Shown one piece after another: positions 1 to 9,654 of a DNA stretch of 64,000 bases. Every line of letters starts with the position of its first letter. The stretch's first letter is position 1. This DNA is from Halosolutus amylolyticus. Lineage in GTDB: Archaea; Halobacteriota; Halobacteria; Halobacteriales; Natrialbaceae. Location of the stretch: positions 546,059 to 610,058 of the forward strand of contig NZ_JALIQP010000001.1 in NCBI RefSeq assembly GCF_023566055.1. Reading direction: 5' to 3'. Position numbers and translations under genes: made by a program. The notes under the pieces are model-generated. The model saw nothing but the letters and a program-made list of their open reading frames with translations, had not been told where the DNA came from and made no database searches.

Positions 1-500
1 ACCGTTCGGCCCGCGAGGTCGTCGAGGTCCGAGGGCTGGAAGCCGCCACCCGTCTGGACGAGCACCGACTGATCGGCGCTGTAGTAGGGGTCGGTGAACG
101 CGATCTGCTCTCTGCGCTCGTCGTTGATCGTCATTGCCGCCGCGATCACGTCGATGTTGCCGTTGTTGAGCGCCTGAATCAGCGTATCGAACTCGAATTC
201 CTCCCAGCTAGTCAGTTCGTAGTCGGTCTCGTCGACGACCGCCTCCAGATGGTCGACGTCGAATCCGACCAGTTCGCCGTCTTCGTTCATCTCGAACGGC
301 CGGAAACCGGGCGCCGTTCCCGCGACGATCTGGTTGTCGTCACCGTCGCCACCATCGCCACCGTCTCCGTCGTCTCCGCCGTCTCCATCGCCATCGCCGG
401 TATCTTCGAGACAGCCGGCCAGTCCGACCGTGCCGATTCCCGCGACCCCACTCAGCTTCAGGTAACTCCGCCTGTCGATCGAGTTCGAGCGTTCGCTCAT
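1..500 (-). CDS. Amino-acid ABC transporter substrate-binding lipoprotein (partial, 3' end outside window)
   Basis: The reverse strand reads from an ATG at 500 off the left edge. The N-terminus has a twin-arginine-type signal (S-I-D-R-R-S-Y-L-K) followed by a hydrophobic stretch and a lipobox L-A-G-C, then a Gly/Asp-rich linker, as in haloarchaeal Tat-exported lipoproteins. The mature part (G-F-R-P-F-E-M-N-E-D-G-E, later V-I-A-A-A-M-T-I-N-D-E-R) is the start of a family 3 periplasmic binding domain, which captures polar amino acids outside the cell and delivers them to an ABC permease. A TATA-like CTTAAGGA lies about 30 bases upstream near 528-535. About two thirds of the usual length is seen missing at the edge. 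The permease and ATPase genes would be expected to the left (inference). Confidence 0.9.
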   Translation of the reverse strand, partial: MSERSNSIDRRSYLKLSGVAGIGTVGLAGCLEDTGDGDGDGGDDGDGGDGGDGDDNQIVAGTAPGFRPFEMNEDGELVGFDVDHLEAVVDETDYELTSWEEFEFDTLIQALNNGNIDVIAAAMTINDERREQIAFTDPYYSADQSVLVQTGGGFQPSDLDDLAGRT

Positions 501-666
501 GGTTGCTACTGCCACGGATAGCCCTTAGTCCTTAAGATCCCTTCGTTAGTGCGTGGACGCGCCGAACGCACGACGTCGATTCGAGCCGAACTCGCGATCC
601 ACCGCGCCGTCGCCGGCACCCGCAGGTCGGCACACACTTGTAGGCGCATCGGTAAGAGCCCGGTAG

Positions 667-1860
<1,194 letters not shown>

Positions 1861-1997
1861 GTCGGCTGGATTGCACCACCAGTACGACTCATCGTCGCCC
1901 CCGTCGACACCAGTTACAGATCCGCGTTCGATCTCTCAGCGTCCGATCCCGCTCTGCATATCGAACCGCCTTTACAGCAACGCTACCCAGATCGGGT

Positions 1998-2714
1998 ATG
2001 GACGACTCCGAACCGATCAGTTGGCGGCGGGACGCCACGACCTCCCGGACGGTCCGCGTCCTGTGGTCGCTCGGCGTCGGCACCTTCTTCGCCGCTATCG
2101 GGATCATCGTCTTCTGGCGCATCTTCGAGTTGACAGGGCAGATCGGCGGCCAGTCGATCGTCGTCGCCGTCGCGATCGCGATCGTGGCCACCATCCTCGC
2201 GCTCGCCGCCTCCGATCGGACCGAACAGCACGTCGAGGCGCTCGGTCGGCGACTGCCGATCACCACTCCAGCGGACGAGCGACTCGACCGGGCGATGGAC
2301 GCCGCGATCGGCGCGATCGTCATGATGGCGGTCATGGGCACGCTGATAGTGGCCGGCAGAATCGTCTCCCAGCGGGACCTCCTCGCGGTCGGGGCCGGCC
2401 CGTTCACGGGCCTGGCCGCGCTGACGATCCCGCTCGCGCTCGTCGCGATCGTGCTGGCGGTGTTCCTCAAATCCGTCGGCACCTTCGATCCCGAGGACGA
2501 AGCGATCTACCTCTACGATCCCGACCAGGCGATCGACCTCGACGTGATCCGGGACGCGTCGATCCGGCAGGTCGGCGACACCGCGATCGTGAAATTCGAG
2601 TACGACCAGCCCGACGGCCAGTACGTTCAGGGGCCGCGCCGCCTGACGATGCCGCCGGCCGTCGCTCGCGAGGTACAGGCGCTGGTCCGATCGAAGTCCT
2701 CACCCGCGCGGTAA
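1998..2714 (+). CDS. Conserved haloarchaeal membrane protein of unknown function
   Basis: A 238-residue protein starting at the ATG at 1998; the reading frame is open far upstream but codon use and hydrophobicity begin here. About four hydrophobic segments occupy residues 20-170 (for example V-L-W-S-L-G-V-G-T-F-F-A near 20). A roughly 60-residue cytosolic tail follows with D-P-E-D-E-A-I-Y-L-Y-D-P. I recognise no enzymatic motif. It is convergent with the CNNM-type gene at 2730, leaving only 15 bases between stop codons. Confidence 0.75.
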   Translation: MDDSEPISWRRDATTSRTVRVLWSLGVGTFFAAIGIIVFWRIFELTGQIGGQSIVVAVAIAIVATILALAASDRTEQHVEALGRRLPITTPADERLDRAMDAAIGAIVMMAVMGTLIVAGRIVSQRDLLAVGAGPFTGLAALTIPLALVAIVLAVFLKSVGTFDPEDEAIYLYDPDQAIDLDVIRDASIRQVGDTAIVKFEYDQPDGQYVQGPRRLTMPPAVAREVQALVRSKSSPAR

Positions 2715-2729
2715 CGACACGATCGCGCG

Positions 2730-4109
2730 TTACTGTTCGCCTTCCGCTTCGAGGTCGTCTACTTCGTTGGGTTCCTGCTCGAGTTTCCGCAGGCGAGCTT
2801 TCATGATTCGGGTGTTCTCGACGTCCTCGACGGTGATCCGGACGCCGTCGAACTCGATCTCCTCACCCTCCTCGACGAGGCGGCCCGCGCGGTTGAAGAT
2901 GAAGCCGGCGATCGTCTCGAACTCCTCGCCCTCGGGCAGGTCGATGTCGAGCGCCTCGTTGACGTCCTCGATGTTGACCTCGCCCCGGACGAGGACGGTG
3001 TCGGGGTCGATATCCTCGATCGGCTGTTCCTCGCCGCCCTCCAGGATCTCGCCGATGATCTCCTCGACCATGTCCTCCATCGTCACCAGCCCCTCGGTGG
3101 TGCCGAACTCGTCGATGACGATCGCCATGTGCATCCGGTTCTCCCGCATCTCGGTCAGCAGTTCGTCGACGTTCTTCGACTCGGGGACGTGGAGCGTCGG
3201 CTGGATGAGATCCGCGAGTTCGAGGCTCTCGACTTCGGTCTCGCCGTAGTTGAGGTCGCGCACGAGGTCGCGGATGTGGACGATCCCGAGGACGTTGTCG
3301 AGGCTCCCCTCGTAGACGGGAATCCGCGCGTGGCCGCTCTGGATACAGGTCTCGATCGCCTCGTCGATGTCGGCGTCTTTCGGCACCGCGGTCATGTCCA
3401 GCCGGGGGGTCATCACCTCCTTGACGATCGTGTTGTTGAACCGGAAGATGCGGGTGAGCATCTCGTGTTCCTCCTCCTCGAGGACGCCCTCGCGCTCCCC
3501 GGACTCGATCATCTCCTGGATCTCGTCGCGGGTGACGTACGGCGACTCGATCGCCCCGGTCGAGCCCGTGAGCCGGTTGACCTGCCGGGTGAGGTAGTCG
3601 AAGAGGACGATCAGCGGGAACAGCAGGTACTCCGTGGCTTTCAGCGGCTTCGAGATGCGAACGGCCCAGGACTCGGTGTTCTCGACGGCGTAGGATTTGG
3701 GGACGCTCTCACCGAACAGGAGGACGAGGGCGGTGATCCCGAACGTCGCCAGTAACACGCCGACCAGTCCGCCGAAGTAGATCGACAGGATGGCCGTCGC
3801 GATCGAGGACATCGCGATGTTGACGATGTTGTTGCCGACGAGGATCGTCACGAGCAGGCGGTGTGGATCGTCCTTGAGGACTTTCACCAGTTCTGCTCCC
3901 TCGGTACCCTCCTCGACCATCCCCTCGAGACGGTGTTTGGGGAGGTTGAACATCGCGATCTCGGACGAGGAGAAGAACGCGGAGAGACCGATGAGGACCA
4001 CGACGGCCAGCACGCCGAGGATCGTCACCGTCGACTGATCGAACTCGAGACCCACGACTGGGACATCGTAAGCGGCGAGCACGACTTCGAACAGCGGAGA
4101 CAACGCCAT
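2730..4109 (-). CDS. CNNM/HlyC-CorC family membrane protein (DUF21, CBS pair, CorC_HlyC domain)
   Basis: A 459-residue protein with the full three-part layout. An N-terminal DUF21 transmembrane domain (about residues 25-205) contains the typical F-F-S-S-S-E-I-A-M-F-N segment. A tandem CBS pair follows (about 220-345; V-M-T-P-R-L-D-M opens it). A C-terminal CorC_HlyC domain lies at about 370-440 (G-F-I-F-N-R-A-G-R-L). Family members are linked to Mg2+/divalent cation efflux and older annotations call them hemolysins; the transported ion is not shown by sequence. The gene is complete and convergent with the preceding membrane protein. Confidence 0.9.
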   Translation of the reverse strand: MALSPLFEVVLAAYDVPVVGLEFDQSTVTILGVLAVVVLIGLSAFFSSSEIAMFNLPKHRLEGMVEEGTEGAELVKVLKDDPHRLLVTILVGNNIVNIAMSSIATAILSIYFGGLVGVLLATFGITALVLLFGESVPKSYAVENTESWAVRISKPLKATEYLLFPLIVLFDYLTRQVNRLTGSTGAIESPYVTRDEIQEMIESGEREGVLEEEEHEMLTRIFRFNNTIVKEVMTPRLDMTAVPKDADIDEAIETCIQSGHARIPVYEGSLDNVLGIVHIRDLVRDLNYGETEVESLELADLIQPTLHVPESKNVDELLTEMRENRMHMAIVIDEFGTTEGLVTMEDMVEEIIGEILEGGEEQPIEDIDPDTVLVRGEVNIEDVNEALDIDLPEGEEFETIAGFIFNRAGRLVEEGEEIEFDGVRITVEDVENTRIMKARLRKLEQEPNEVDDLEAEGEQ

Positions 4110-4211
4110 TGATGTGGAGACTTGTTACCGGATCGGTTAACCGTTTACTGTTTTGCGGTCGGAACCACCGCCGACGACACGTTTACCCGCCCCTTTCCCG
4201 AACGAACGTCT

Positions 4212-4541
4212 ATGACCGCATCAGGAAGCGAAGCGACGGCCGCACCGATCACGCTCTACCGACTACAGGGGTGTCCTTTCTGCGAACGCGTGGTTCGGCT
4301 ACTCGACGAGTACGACCTCGACTACACGTCGCGGTTCGTCGAACCGATGCACTCCCGCCGGGACGTCGTCAAGCGCGTCGCGGGCGTCCGGACCGTCCCC
4401 GTCGTCGTCGACGAGACCACCGGCGTCACGATGGCCGAGAGTGCGAACATCGTCGACTACCTCGAGTCGACCTACGGCGATCGGACCGACGTGGACGCCG
4501 CTCCGGAGGCGGCCGCCGCCGACGCCGGAGGTGACGAGTAA
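4212..4541 (+). CDS. Glutaredoxin/GST N-terminal-like thioredoxin-fold protein
   Basis: A 109-residue protein beginning at the ATG at 4212 (M-T-A-S-G-S). An upstream in-frame start at 4122 would add 30 residues unlike the family. L-Y-R-L-Q-G-C-P-F-C-E-R carries a C-P-F-C redox motif at the start of the first helix, and V-R-T-V-P-V-V-V contains the cis-Pro loop of glutaredoxin/GST folds. It probably reduces disulfides or mixed thiols in the cytosol. Its stop overlaps the ATG of the following redoxin gene by one base, so the pair is surely co-transcribed. Confidence 0.88.
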   Translation: MTASGSEATAAPITLYRLQGCPFCERVVRLLDEYDLDYTSRFVEPMHSRRDVVKRVAGVRTVPVVVDETTGVTMAESANIVDYLESTYGDRTDVDAAPEAAAADAGGDE

Positions 4542-5050
4542 TGCCCGAGTTCGACGTCGTCGACCTCGGCCCCGCCGACGGTCCAGACCCCGGCGACGAC
4601 GCACCCGACTTCACCCGGCCGCTGGTCACCGACCAGTTCTGGCAGGACCGGACGCTCTCCGACCTCACGAGCGAGGGGCGGACGATCCTCGTCTTCACCC
4701 CCATGATCGGCTCCTTCGTTGGCAAGTACGTCTACGACGAACTCGCCGATCGCGGCTGGGACGAGCGCGACGAGCGCGTCGTCGGCGTCACCGCCTCGAC
4801 CCCGTACGGGATCTCGCGGTTCCTCGACGAGAACGACGCCCCGTTCGAGATCTTCGCCGATCCCGCCAACGCGGTCGCGGAGTCGTACGGCATCGCACAC
4901 GACCTGGACGGGATGGCCGGAATCAGCGAACCGCGTCCCGCGTTCGTCGCGATCGACGCGGACGGCACCGTCGAGGCGGCGTGGGTCGCGACCGAGTGGC
5001 CCGAGTTCCCCGACTACGACGACCTCGAGGCACAACTCGAGCTCGCGTAG
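4541..5050 (+). CDS. Peroxiredoxin-fold (redoxin) protein without any cysteine
   Basis: A 169-residue AhpC/TSA-like fold: D-D-A-P-D-F-T-R-P-L opens the domain, then I-L-V-F-T-P-M-I-G-S-F-V-G-K-Y at about residues 49-63, where peroxiredoxins have the peroxidatic cysteine (…F-V-C-P…). Here that cysteine is Gly and no Cys occurs anywhere in the protein. I infer it cannot act as a thiol peroxidase by the standard mechanism. It may be a structural partner or chaperone of the glutaredoxin-like protein whose stop codon overlaps its start. The rest of the fold (F-E-I-F-A-D-P and the cis-Pro-containing R-P-A-F-V-A-I-D) is intact. Confidence 0.85.
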   Translation: MPEFDVVDLGPADGPDPGDDAPDFTRPLVTDQFWQDRTLSDLTSEGRTILVFTPMIGSFVGKYVYDELADRGWDERDERVVGVTASTPYGISRFLDENDAPFEIFADPANAVAESYGIAHDLDGMAGISEPRPAFVAIDADGTVEAAWVATEWPEFPDYDDLEAQLELA

Positions 5051-5094
5051 CGACGCGGTACGCTTTTGCCGGTTACGGCCCGATAGTCGAGCGA

Positions 5095-5679
5095 ATGAGT
5101 GAACTCGATCGTGCGGCAGCCGCGATCACGAACGGGGAACTCGTCGTCTACCCCACGGAGACCGTCTACGGTCTCGGTGCGGACGCGCTCGATCCCGACG
5201 CTGTCGACCGCGTCTTCGACGCCAAGGGGCGGGACCGATCGAAGCCGGTCTCGCTCGCCGTGCCCTCCGTCCCGGCCGCGTTCCAGTACGTGCGGGCGAC
5301 CGATCGCGAGCGCCACTTCATGGCGCGGTTCCTGCCTGGCCCCGTAACGGTGCTCTGTCGGCGACGCGAGGCCGTCCCGGACGAACTGACGGCCGGGCGC
5401 GATCGGGTCGGCGTCCGGATTCCGGACCACGACCTCGCGCTGGCGCTCTGTGAACGGGCCGAGACGCCGATCACCGCGACGAGCGCGAACGTCAGCGGGC
5501 AGGGAAGCGTTCGGCGTCTCGACGACCTCGATCCGGCGATCCGCGAGGCGGCCGCGGTGATCCTCGGCGGCGGGGAGACCGCCGGCACCGAGAGCACCGT
5601 CGTCGACGTCTCGAGCGGAACCATCCACCGGCGGGGGGCGCTGGCCGACGAGATCGAAGCCTGGCTCGATCGGCACTAA
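5095..5679 (+). CDS. L-threonylcarbamoyladenylate synthase (TsaC/Sua5/YrdC)
   Basis: A 194-residue YrdC-domain protein. It makes threonylcarbamoyl-AMP from threonine, bicarbonate and ATP, the first step of t6A37 modification of ANN-decoding tRNAs. Diagnostic motifs are Y-P-T-E-T-V-Y-G-L-G near residue 20, K-x-R-x-x-x-K-P-V-S near 47 (here K-G-R-D-R-S-K-P-V-S) and the T-S-A-N-x-S-G segment near 130. Length fits TsaC without the C-terminal Sua5 domain. The start at 5095 matches the family N-terminus. Its 3' end overlaps the stop of the convergent Cas4-like gene by four bases. Confidence 0.92.
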   Translation: MSELDRAAAAITNGELVVYPTETVYGLGADALDPDAVDRVFDAKGRDRSKPVSLAVPSVPAAFQYVRATDRERHFMARFLPGPVTVLCRRREAVPDELTAGRDRVGVRIPDHDLALALCERAETPITATSANVSGQGSVRRLDDLDPAIREAAAVILGGGETAGTESTVVDVSSGTIHRRGALADEIEAWLDRH

Positions 5680-6377
5680 CCGAACCCGAGCAGCGATCGC
5701 AGCGTCCGCGTCCGGACGCCACACTCGTCGGCGAACTCGCAGGCCGCACACTTCGATCGGTTGTCGATCCGCGGCGGCGGCCCGTCGAGTTCCCGGACCG
5801 TCCGCAGGGCCGCCCGGTACTCGGCTTTCCGTCGGGTCGTGAGGTCGAGTTGCCGGATCACGCCGGCGGCCGGGTACTCCAGCCACGCCCGTTCGACCGG
5901 CCGTTCGTGCTCCCAGGCGAGCGCCTTCGCCGCCGCGACCGCGTGGACCGATTGCGGGTGCCAGACCCCCCGTTCGGGCGGCTTTCCGGCCGAGACGATC
6001 GCGGGCTCGATCGGCTCCGCCAGTACCTTGTGGACGATGCCCCGACAGTCGCGTCCGGTGACGAGGGCGTTCCGATCGGCCGGGTCGCGGAGTCTGGCCC
6101 AGTGATCCGCCCCGCCCTCGCCGCCCTCGCCACCGAGTCGGTCCCGGGCGTTCGTCAGTCGCTCGCGATACGTGGCGGGCGGGACGGCGATCGGTTCGGC
6201 CGCGAGTTCCTCGGGGGATGCATCGAGCAACTCACCGTACCGGGTCGCGAGGTCCCTGACCGCACCGACCTCGGGCGGCGGGTCGCGGTCGTGATCGTCC
6301 CGCGTTCGCTGGTAGTAACACTTCCGCGGGCAGTAGGCGGCCGTCCGGAGGTCGCTGAACGCGACGTGTCGAGTCAC
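5676..6377 (-). CDS. Stand-alone Cas4-like Fe-S PD-(D/E)XK nuclease
   Basis: A 233-residue protein from a GTG at 6377; the frame is open upstream, but a TATATAAA box at 6400-6407 places a leaderless transcript exactly here. Cysteines C16 and C20 (A-Y-C-P-R-K-C-Y-Y) and a C-terminal cluster C210, C213 and C219 (K-C-A-A-C-E-F-A-D-E-C) are the Fe-S ligand pattern of Cas4/Dna2/AddB-type nucleases. Between them lie E-R-A-W-L-E-Y-P and R-Q-L-D-L-T, plausible core strands. No cas1, cas2 or CRISPR array is in the window, so it is probably a solo Cas4-family DNA exonuclease for repair or adaptation in trans (inference). Confidence 0.75.
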   Translation of the reverse strand: MTRHVAFSDLRTAAYCPRKCYYQRTRDDHDRDPPPEVGAVRDLATRYGELLDASPEELAAEPIAVPPATYRERLTNARDRLGGEGGEGGADHWARLRDPADRNALVTGRDCRGIVHKVLAEPIEPAIVSAGKPPERGVWHPQSVHAVAAAKALAWEHERPVERAWLEYPAAGVIRQLDLTTRRKAEYRAALRTVRELDGPPPRIDNRSKCAACEFADECGVRTRTLRSLLGFG

Positions 6378-6399
6378 GGGGCGTCTGGCCGCCCGATCG

Positions 6400-6407
6400 T
6401 ATATAAA
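6400..6407 (-). promoter_or_regulatory. TATA box of the Cas4-like gene
   Basis: The sequence TATATAAA (plus strand; TTTATATA on the minus strand) is 23-30 bases upstream of the GTG at 6377. This is the spacing expected for a leaderless archaeal transcript and it decides the start codon. Confidence 0.7.
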
Positions 6408-6601
6408 GGCGCGGAGAGGGTCAGTTGCGGGAGGCTGGACCAGCAGTTGTACCGAGTGCGAGCGGAGCGAGCGCTCGGCCTTTCTCGTGAGTTCCGGAGG
6501 AACGAACGAGGGGTCGGGAGAGCTCGCTCTCCCGGTGTTTTTCATCGAAGTTTTTTGCTCGAGTGGTCGGCCTGCGGCCGACCCGAGAGGAAAAAAGTTC
6601 G

Positions 6602-7192
6602 TTAGAACTCCACGTCCGTCTCCATCCCCTCGGTGGCGTCCTCGAGGCCGTCCTCGCGGACGTCGCTCGCCATCCGATCGGTCAGGTCGGCGTCGGCGAG
6701 GACGCTGTCGAACTCGTCGCGGTAGCGATCATTGGCCGCACGCGACTCGTCCTTGGCGGCGGCGACCCTCCGGTACCGGCGGATCTGGGCCTCGCTGACG
6801 TCGTACTCGTCGGCGAGCATGGCGTCGTCCTCGTTTCGGTTGCGGATCGCGACGAGGTCGACCTCGTCGGCGTCGTCGTTGGCCACGAGGTGGAGCGAGA
6901 GGCGGGCCTCGAAGACGTCGGCTTCGTCGACGCCAAGTTCGTCGGCGATCGCCGCGTCGCTCTCGTCGTCGTAGAACGCCTTGGCGAGGTTGATGAGCTG
7001 GTCGTTCGAGAGCGGCGTCTCGAACTCGTACCGCTCGCGCATCTGCGCGATGACGTTCTCGAGTCGTTCCTCGACGGATCGTTCGTCCTTCTCGAGCGAG
7101 CCGCGAGTGTCCTCCTGCGATTCGGTGACGGTCGCCTCACCGTCGGTGACGTCAGTGAAGATGTCCCGGAGCTCCTCGGTTTTGTCGTTCAT
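6602..7192 (-). CDS. Conserved haloarchaeal HTH-type protein, resembles conditioned medium-induced protein 4
   Basis: A 196-residue, very acidic soluble protein. N-D-Q-L-I-N-L-A-K-A-F-Y-D-D-E-S-D-A-A-I (about 62-81) continuing into A-D-E-L-G-V-D-E-A-D-V-F-E-A-R is a helix-turn-helix-like segment. A second related block, M-L-A-D-E-Y-D-V-S-E-A-Q-I-R-R-Y, lies near 125-140. This tandem arrangement and the N-terminus M-N-D-K-T-E-E-L-R-D-I-F match what I remember of haloarchaeal conditioned-medium-induced protein 4, so the naming rests on recall. DNA binding is inferred. A TATA-like element on the minus strand at 7216-7224 sits 24-32 bases upstream and supports the ATG at 7192. Confidence 0.7.
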   Translation of the reverse strand: MNDKTEELRDIFTDVTDGEATVTESQEDTRGSLEKDERSVEERLENVIAQMRERYEFETPLSNDQLINLAKAFYDDESDAAIADELGVDEADVFEARLSLHLVANDDADEVDLVAIRNRNEDDAMLADEYDVSEAQIRRYRRVAAAKDESRAANDRYRDEFDSVLADADLTDRMASDVREDGLEDATEGMETDVEF

Positions 7193-7215
7193 GGGTGGAC
7201 ACTCCCGACGGGCGG

Positions 7216-7224
7216 CTATTTAAG
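7216..7224 (-). promoter_or_regulatory. TATA-like box of the gene starting at 7192
   Basis: CTATTTAAG on the plus strand (CTTAAATAG on the minus strand) lies 24-32 bases upstream of the ATG, consistent with leaderless transcription. Confidence 0.6.
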
Positions 7225-7371
7225 CCTGTTGCCAGATAGCGTCGGTCGGGAAGCGACCACGGACAACGTTTATAAACTCACAACCGCGAATTTATTTCCG
7301 CAAGAGGGCGTCGGGGTAGTGGATCGGTTGGTGTGACAAGAGTTAAGTCACATCCCTCCGGGTCATAGAAC

Positions 7372-9573
7372 ATGAACATCGTAGCCCAGGCGGAGGTGAC
7401 CAGGGAAACGTACTGGGGGATCAGCAGTACGGAGTACGCCCTGTTCTATCTCCTCGCGACCATCACGATCGCCGTCCTCCTCTACGGCGTCTACCAGCGG
7501 TTCGCCCGCTACGCGGAGGGGGACGACGACCCGTTCGCCCGGATCGACGACCTTCCGGATCGAGTTACCAGCGCCGCAAAGATCGTCCTCTCGAACGAGA
7601 AGAACTTCAACCGGGACCTCTACGGCGGACTGATGCACTCGTTTATCCTCTGGGGGTTCCTGACCCTGTTCATCGCGACGTCGATCATCGCGTTCAACCA
7701 GTACGGGACCGACCTGCTGTTGAACATCGACTTCTGGCGGGGCGACTTCTACCGCGGCTACCAGTTCATGGTCGACGCGATGGGCCTGCTGTTCGTCGTC
7801 GGGATCGGCATGGCGATGTACCGGCGCTACTGGGTTCGCAACGAGCGCCTCTGGGATCGCCACACCTCCAACGAGGACGACGTCTTCATCTGGACGCTGT
7901 TCGGCCTCGGCGTCGGCGGCTTCCTCCTCGAGGGCTTTCGCATCTACGCGACTGGCATGCCCGAACACGAGATCGTCAGCTTCGTCGGCTACGGCCTCGC
8001 GATGGCCTTCGACGCGATCGGGCTTCCGACGATCGAGGGGACGGCCACCGATCCGACCTACACCGCGGTGAGCGTTCTCGGGGCCAACGCCGAGACACTC
8101 CACTGGCTGACCTGGTGGTCCCACTCGCTGCTCGCGTTCTTCTTCATCGCGTGGATCCCTTACGCCAAGCCGTTCCACATGATCTCCTCGTTCGCGAACG
8201 TCGTCACCCGCGACGAAAAGGCGGGCCAGCGTCTCCCCAACGTTCCCTCCGACCTCGACGCGACCAACGCCGAGTCGATCGACGACTTCACCTGGAAGGA
8301 GATCCTCGATCAGGACGCCTGTACCAAGTGCGGCCGCTGTTCCTCGGTCTGTCCCGCGAAGGCGTCCGATCGGCCCCTCGACCCGCGCAACGTCATCCTC
8401 GACCTGAAAAAATACCGCGAGAGCCTCGACGCCGGCGGCGACGAACAGCCGATCATCGCCGACGGCGGCACCTCGGTGATCAACGCGGAGACGATGGAGT
8501 CCTGCATGGCCTGTATGGCCTGCATGGACGCCTGTCCGGTCGAGATCGAGCACCTCCAGTCGTTCACCCGGCTCAACCGTCAGCTGACCGACCAGGGAGA
8601 CGTCTCCTCGTCCATGCAGGACGTCTTCCAGAACGTCATGCAGAACGGCAACACGTTCGGTGACAGTCCCCGGAACCGCGGCGACTGGGCCGACGAACTC
8701 GAGTTCGACGTCGCCGACGCCCGCGAGGAGGAGGTCGACTACCTCTGGTACGTCGGCGACTTCCCGAGCTACGACGAGCGCAACAAGAAGGTGGCCCGAT
8801 CGCTGGCCGCGATTCTCGAAGAGGCCGACGTCAGCTTCGGGATCCTCTTCGACGACGAGAAGTACGACGGGAACGACATCCGCCGCGTCGGCGAGGAGTT
8901 CCTCTACGTCGAACTCGCCGGCCACCACGTCGAGACGTGGGAGGACTGCGAGTTCGACAAAATCGTCTGTACGGACCCACACTCCTACAACACGTTCGAG
9001 AACGAGTATCCGGAAGTCGACTTCGAGGAGTTCTCGGACGACCCGATGATGCCGTTCGACTACGAGGACCAGTGGAACGCCGACGGCGAGATCGAGGTGC
9101 TCCACTGGACGCAGGCCGTGGAGGAACTCGTCTCTGCGGGCCACCTCGAGCTGTCGGGCACCGAACTCGACTACACGGTCACCTACCACGATCCCTGCCA
9201 TCTGGGCCGGTACAACGACGAGTACGAGGCCCCGCGCGAACTCATCGAGGCCACGGGCTGCACGCTCGACGAGATGCCCCGCAACCGCGACAACTCCTTC
9301 TGCTGTGGCGGCGGCGGTGGCGGTCTCTGGATGGACTTCGAGGAAGAGCCGAAACCCAGTGAGGAGCGCATCCGCGAGGCCCTGGAGGACACGGACGCCG
9401 GCGCGGGCGTCGAGAAGTTCGTCGTCGCCTGTCCGATGTGCATGACGATGTACGAGGACGGCCGCAAGACCGGCGGCTACGAGGACGAGATCGAGATCGT
9501 CGACGTCGCCGAACTCATCGTCGAGGCGATCGGCGCAGAGGAGAAGGCGAAGGTCGCGGCGGCGGCCGACTGA
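7372..9573 (+). CDS. Membrane-bound heterodisulfide-reductase-like Fe-S oxidoreductase (NarI-like plus HdrD-like fusion)
   Basis: A 733-residue fusion. Residues 1 to about 290 contain five or six membrane helices resembling the cytochrome b (NarI/HdrE-like) module. Two 4Fe-4S motifs follow: C-T-K-C-G-R-C-S-S-V-C-P near residue 316 and C-M-A-C-M-A-C-M-D-A-C-P near 377. Two CCG-type domains end the protein, with F-C-C-G-G-G-G-G-G near 643 and A-C-P-M-C-M near 686. Such proteins pass electrons between the membrane quinone pool and a soluble partner. Haloarchaea lack methanogenic heterodisulfide, so the substrate is unknown; acyl-CoA dehydrogenase/ETF-linked oxidation is a common guess (inference). 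A weak TATA-like GTTAAGT near 7342 is correctly spaced. Confidence 0.88.
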   Translation: MNIVAQAEVTRETYWGISSTEYALFYLLATITIAVLLYGVYQRFARYAEGDDDPFARIDDLPDRVTSAAKIVLSNEKNFNRDLYGGLMHSFILWGFLTLFIATSIIAFNQYGTDLLLNIDFWRGDFYRGYQFMVDAMGLLFVVGIGMAMYRRYWVRNERLWDRHTSNEDDVFIWTLFGLGVGGFLLEGFRIYATGMPEHEIVSFVGYGLAMAFDAIGLPTIEGTATDPTYTAVSVLGANAETLHWLTWWSHSLLAFFFIAWIPYAKPFHMISSFANVVTRDEKAGQRLPNVPSDLDATNAESIDDFTWKEILDQDACTKCGRCSSVCPAKASDRPLDPRNVILDLKKYRESLDAGGDEQPIIADGGTSVINAETMESCMACMACMDACPVEIEHLQSFTRLNRQLTDQGDVSSSMQDVFQNVMQNGNTFGDSPRNRGDWADELEFDVADAREEEVDYLWYVGDFPSYDERNKKVARSLAAILEEADVSFGILFDDEKYDGNDIRRVGEEFLYVELAGHHVETWEDCEFDKIVCTDPHSYNTFENEYPEVDFEEFSDDPMMPFDYEDQWNADGEIEVLHWTQAVEELVSAGHLELSGTELDYTVTYHDPCHLGRYNDEYEAPRELIEATGCTLDEMPRNRDNSFCCGGGGGGLWMDFEEEPKPSEERIREALEDTDAGAGVEKFVVACPMCMTMYEDGRKTGGYEDEIEIVDVAELIVEAIGAEEKAKVAAAAD

Positions 9574-9654
9574 TCTACCGATCCCCGGTTCGTTTTACGT
9601 TCGAGACCGATTCGACGTCGCTTACCCCCGTTTGTTGACAAACTGGAGATCGCT

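Noticed and set aside
7363..9201. 612-residue minus-strand frame opposite the Hdr-like gene
   Set aside because: It mirrors the Hdr-like coding sequence, with Val/Asp/Arg-rich shadow composition and no recognisable domain.
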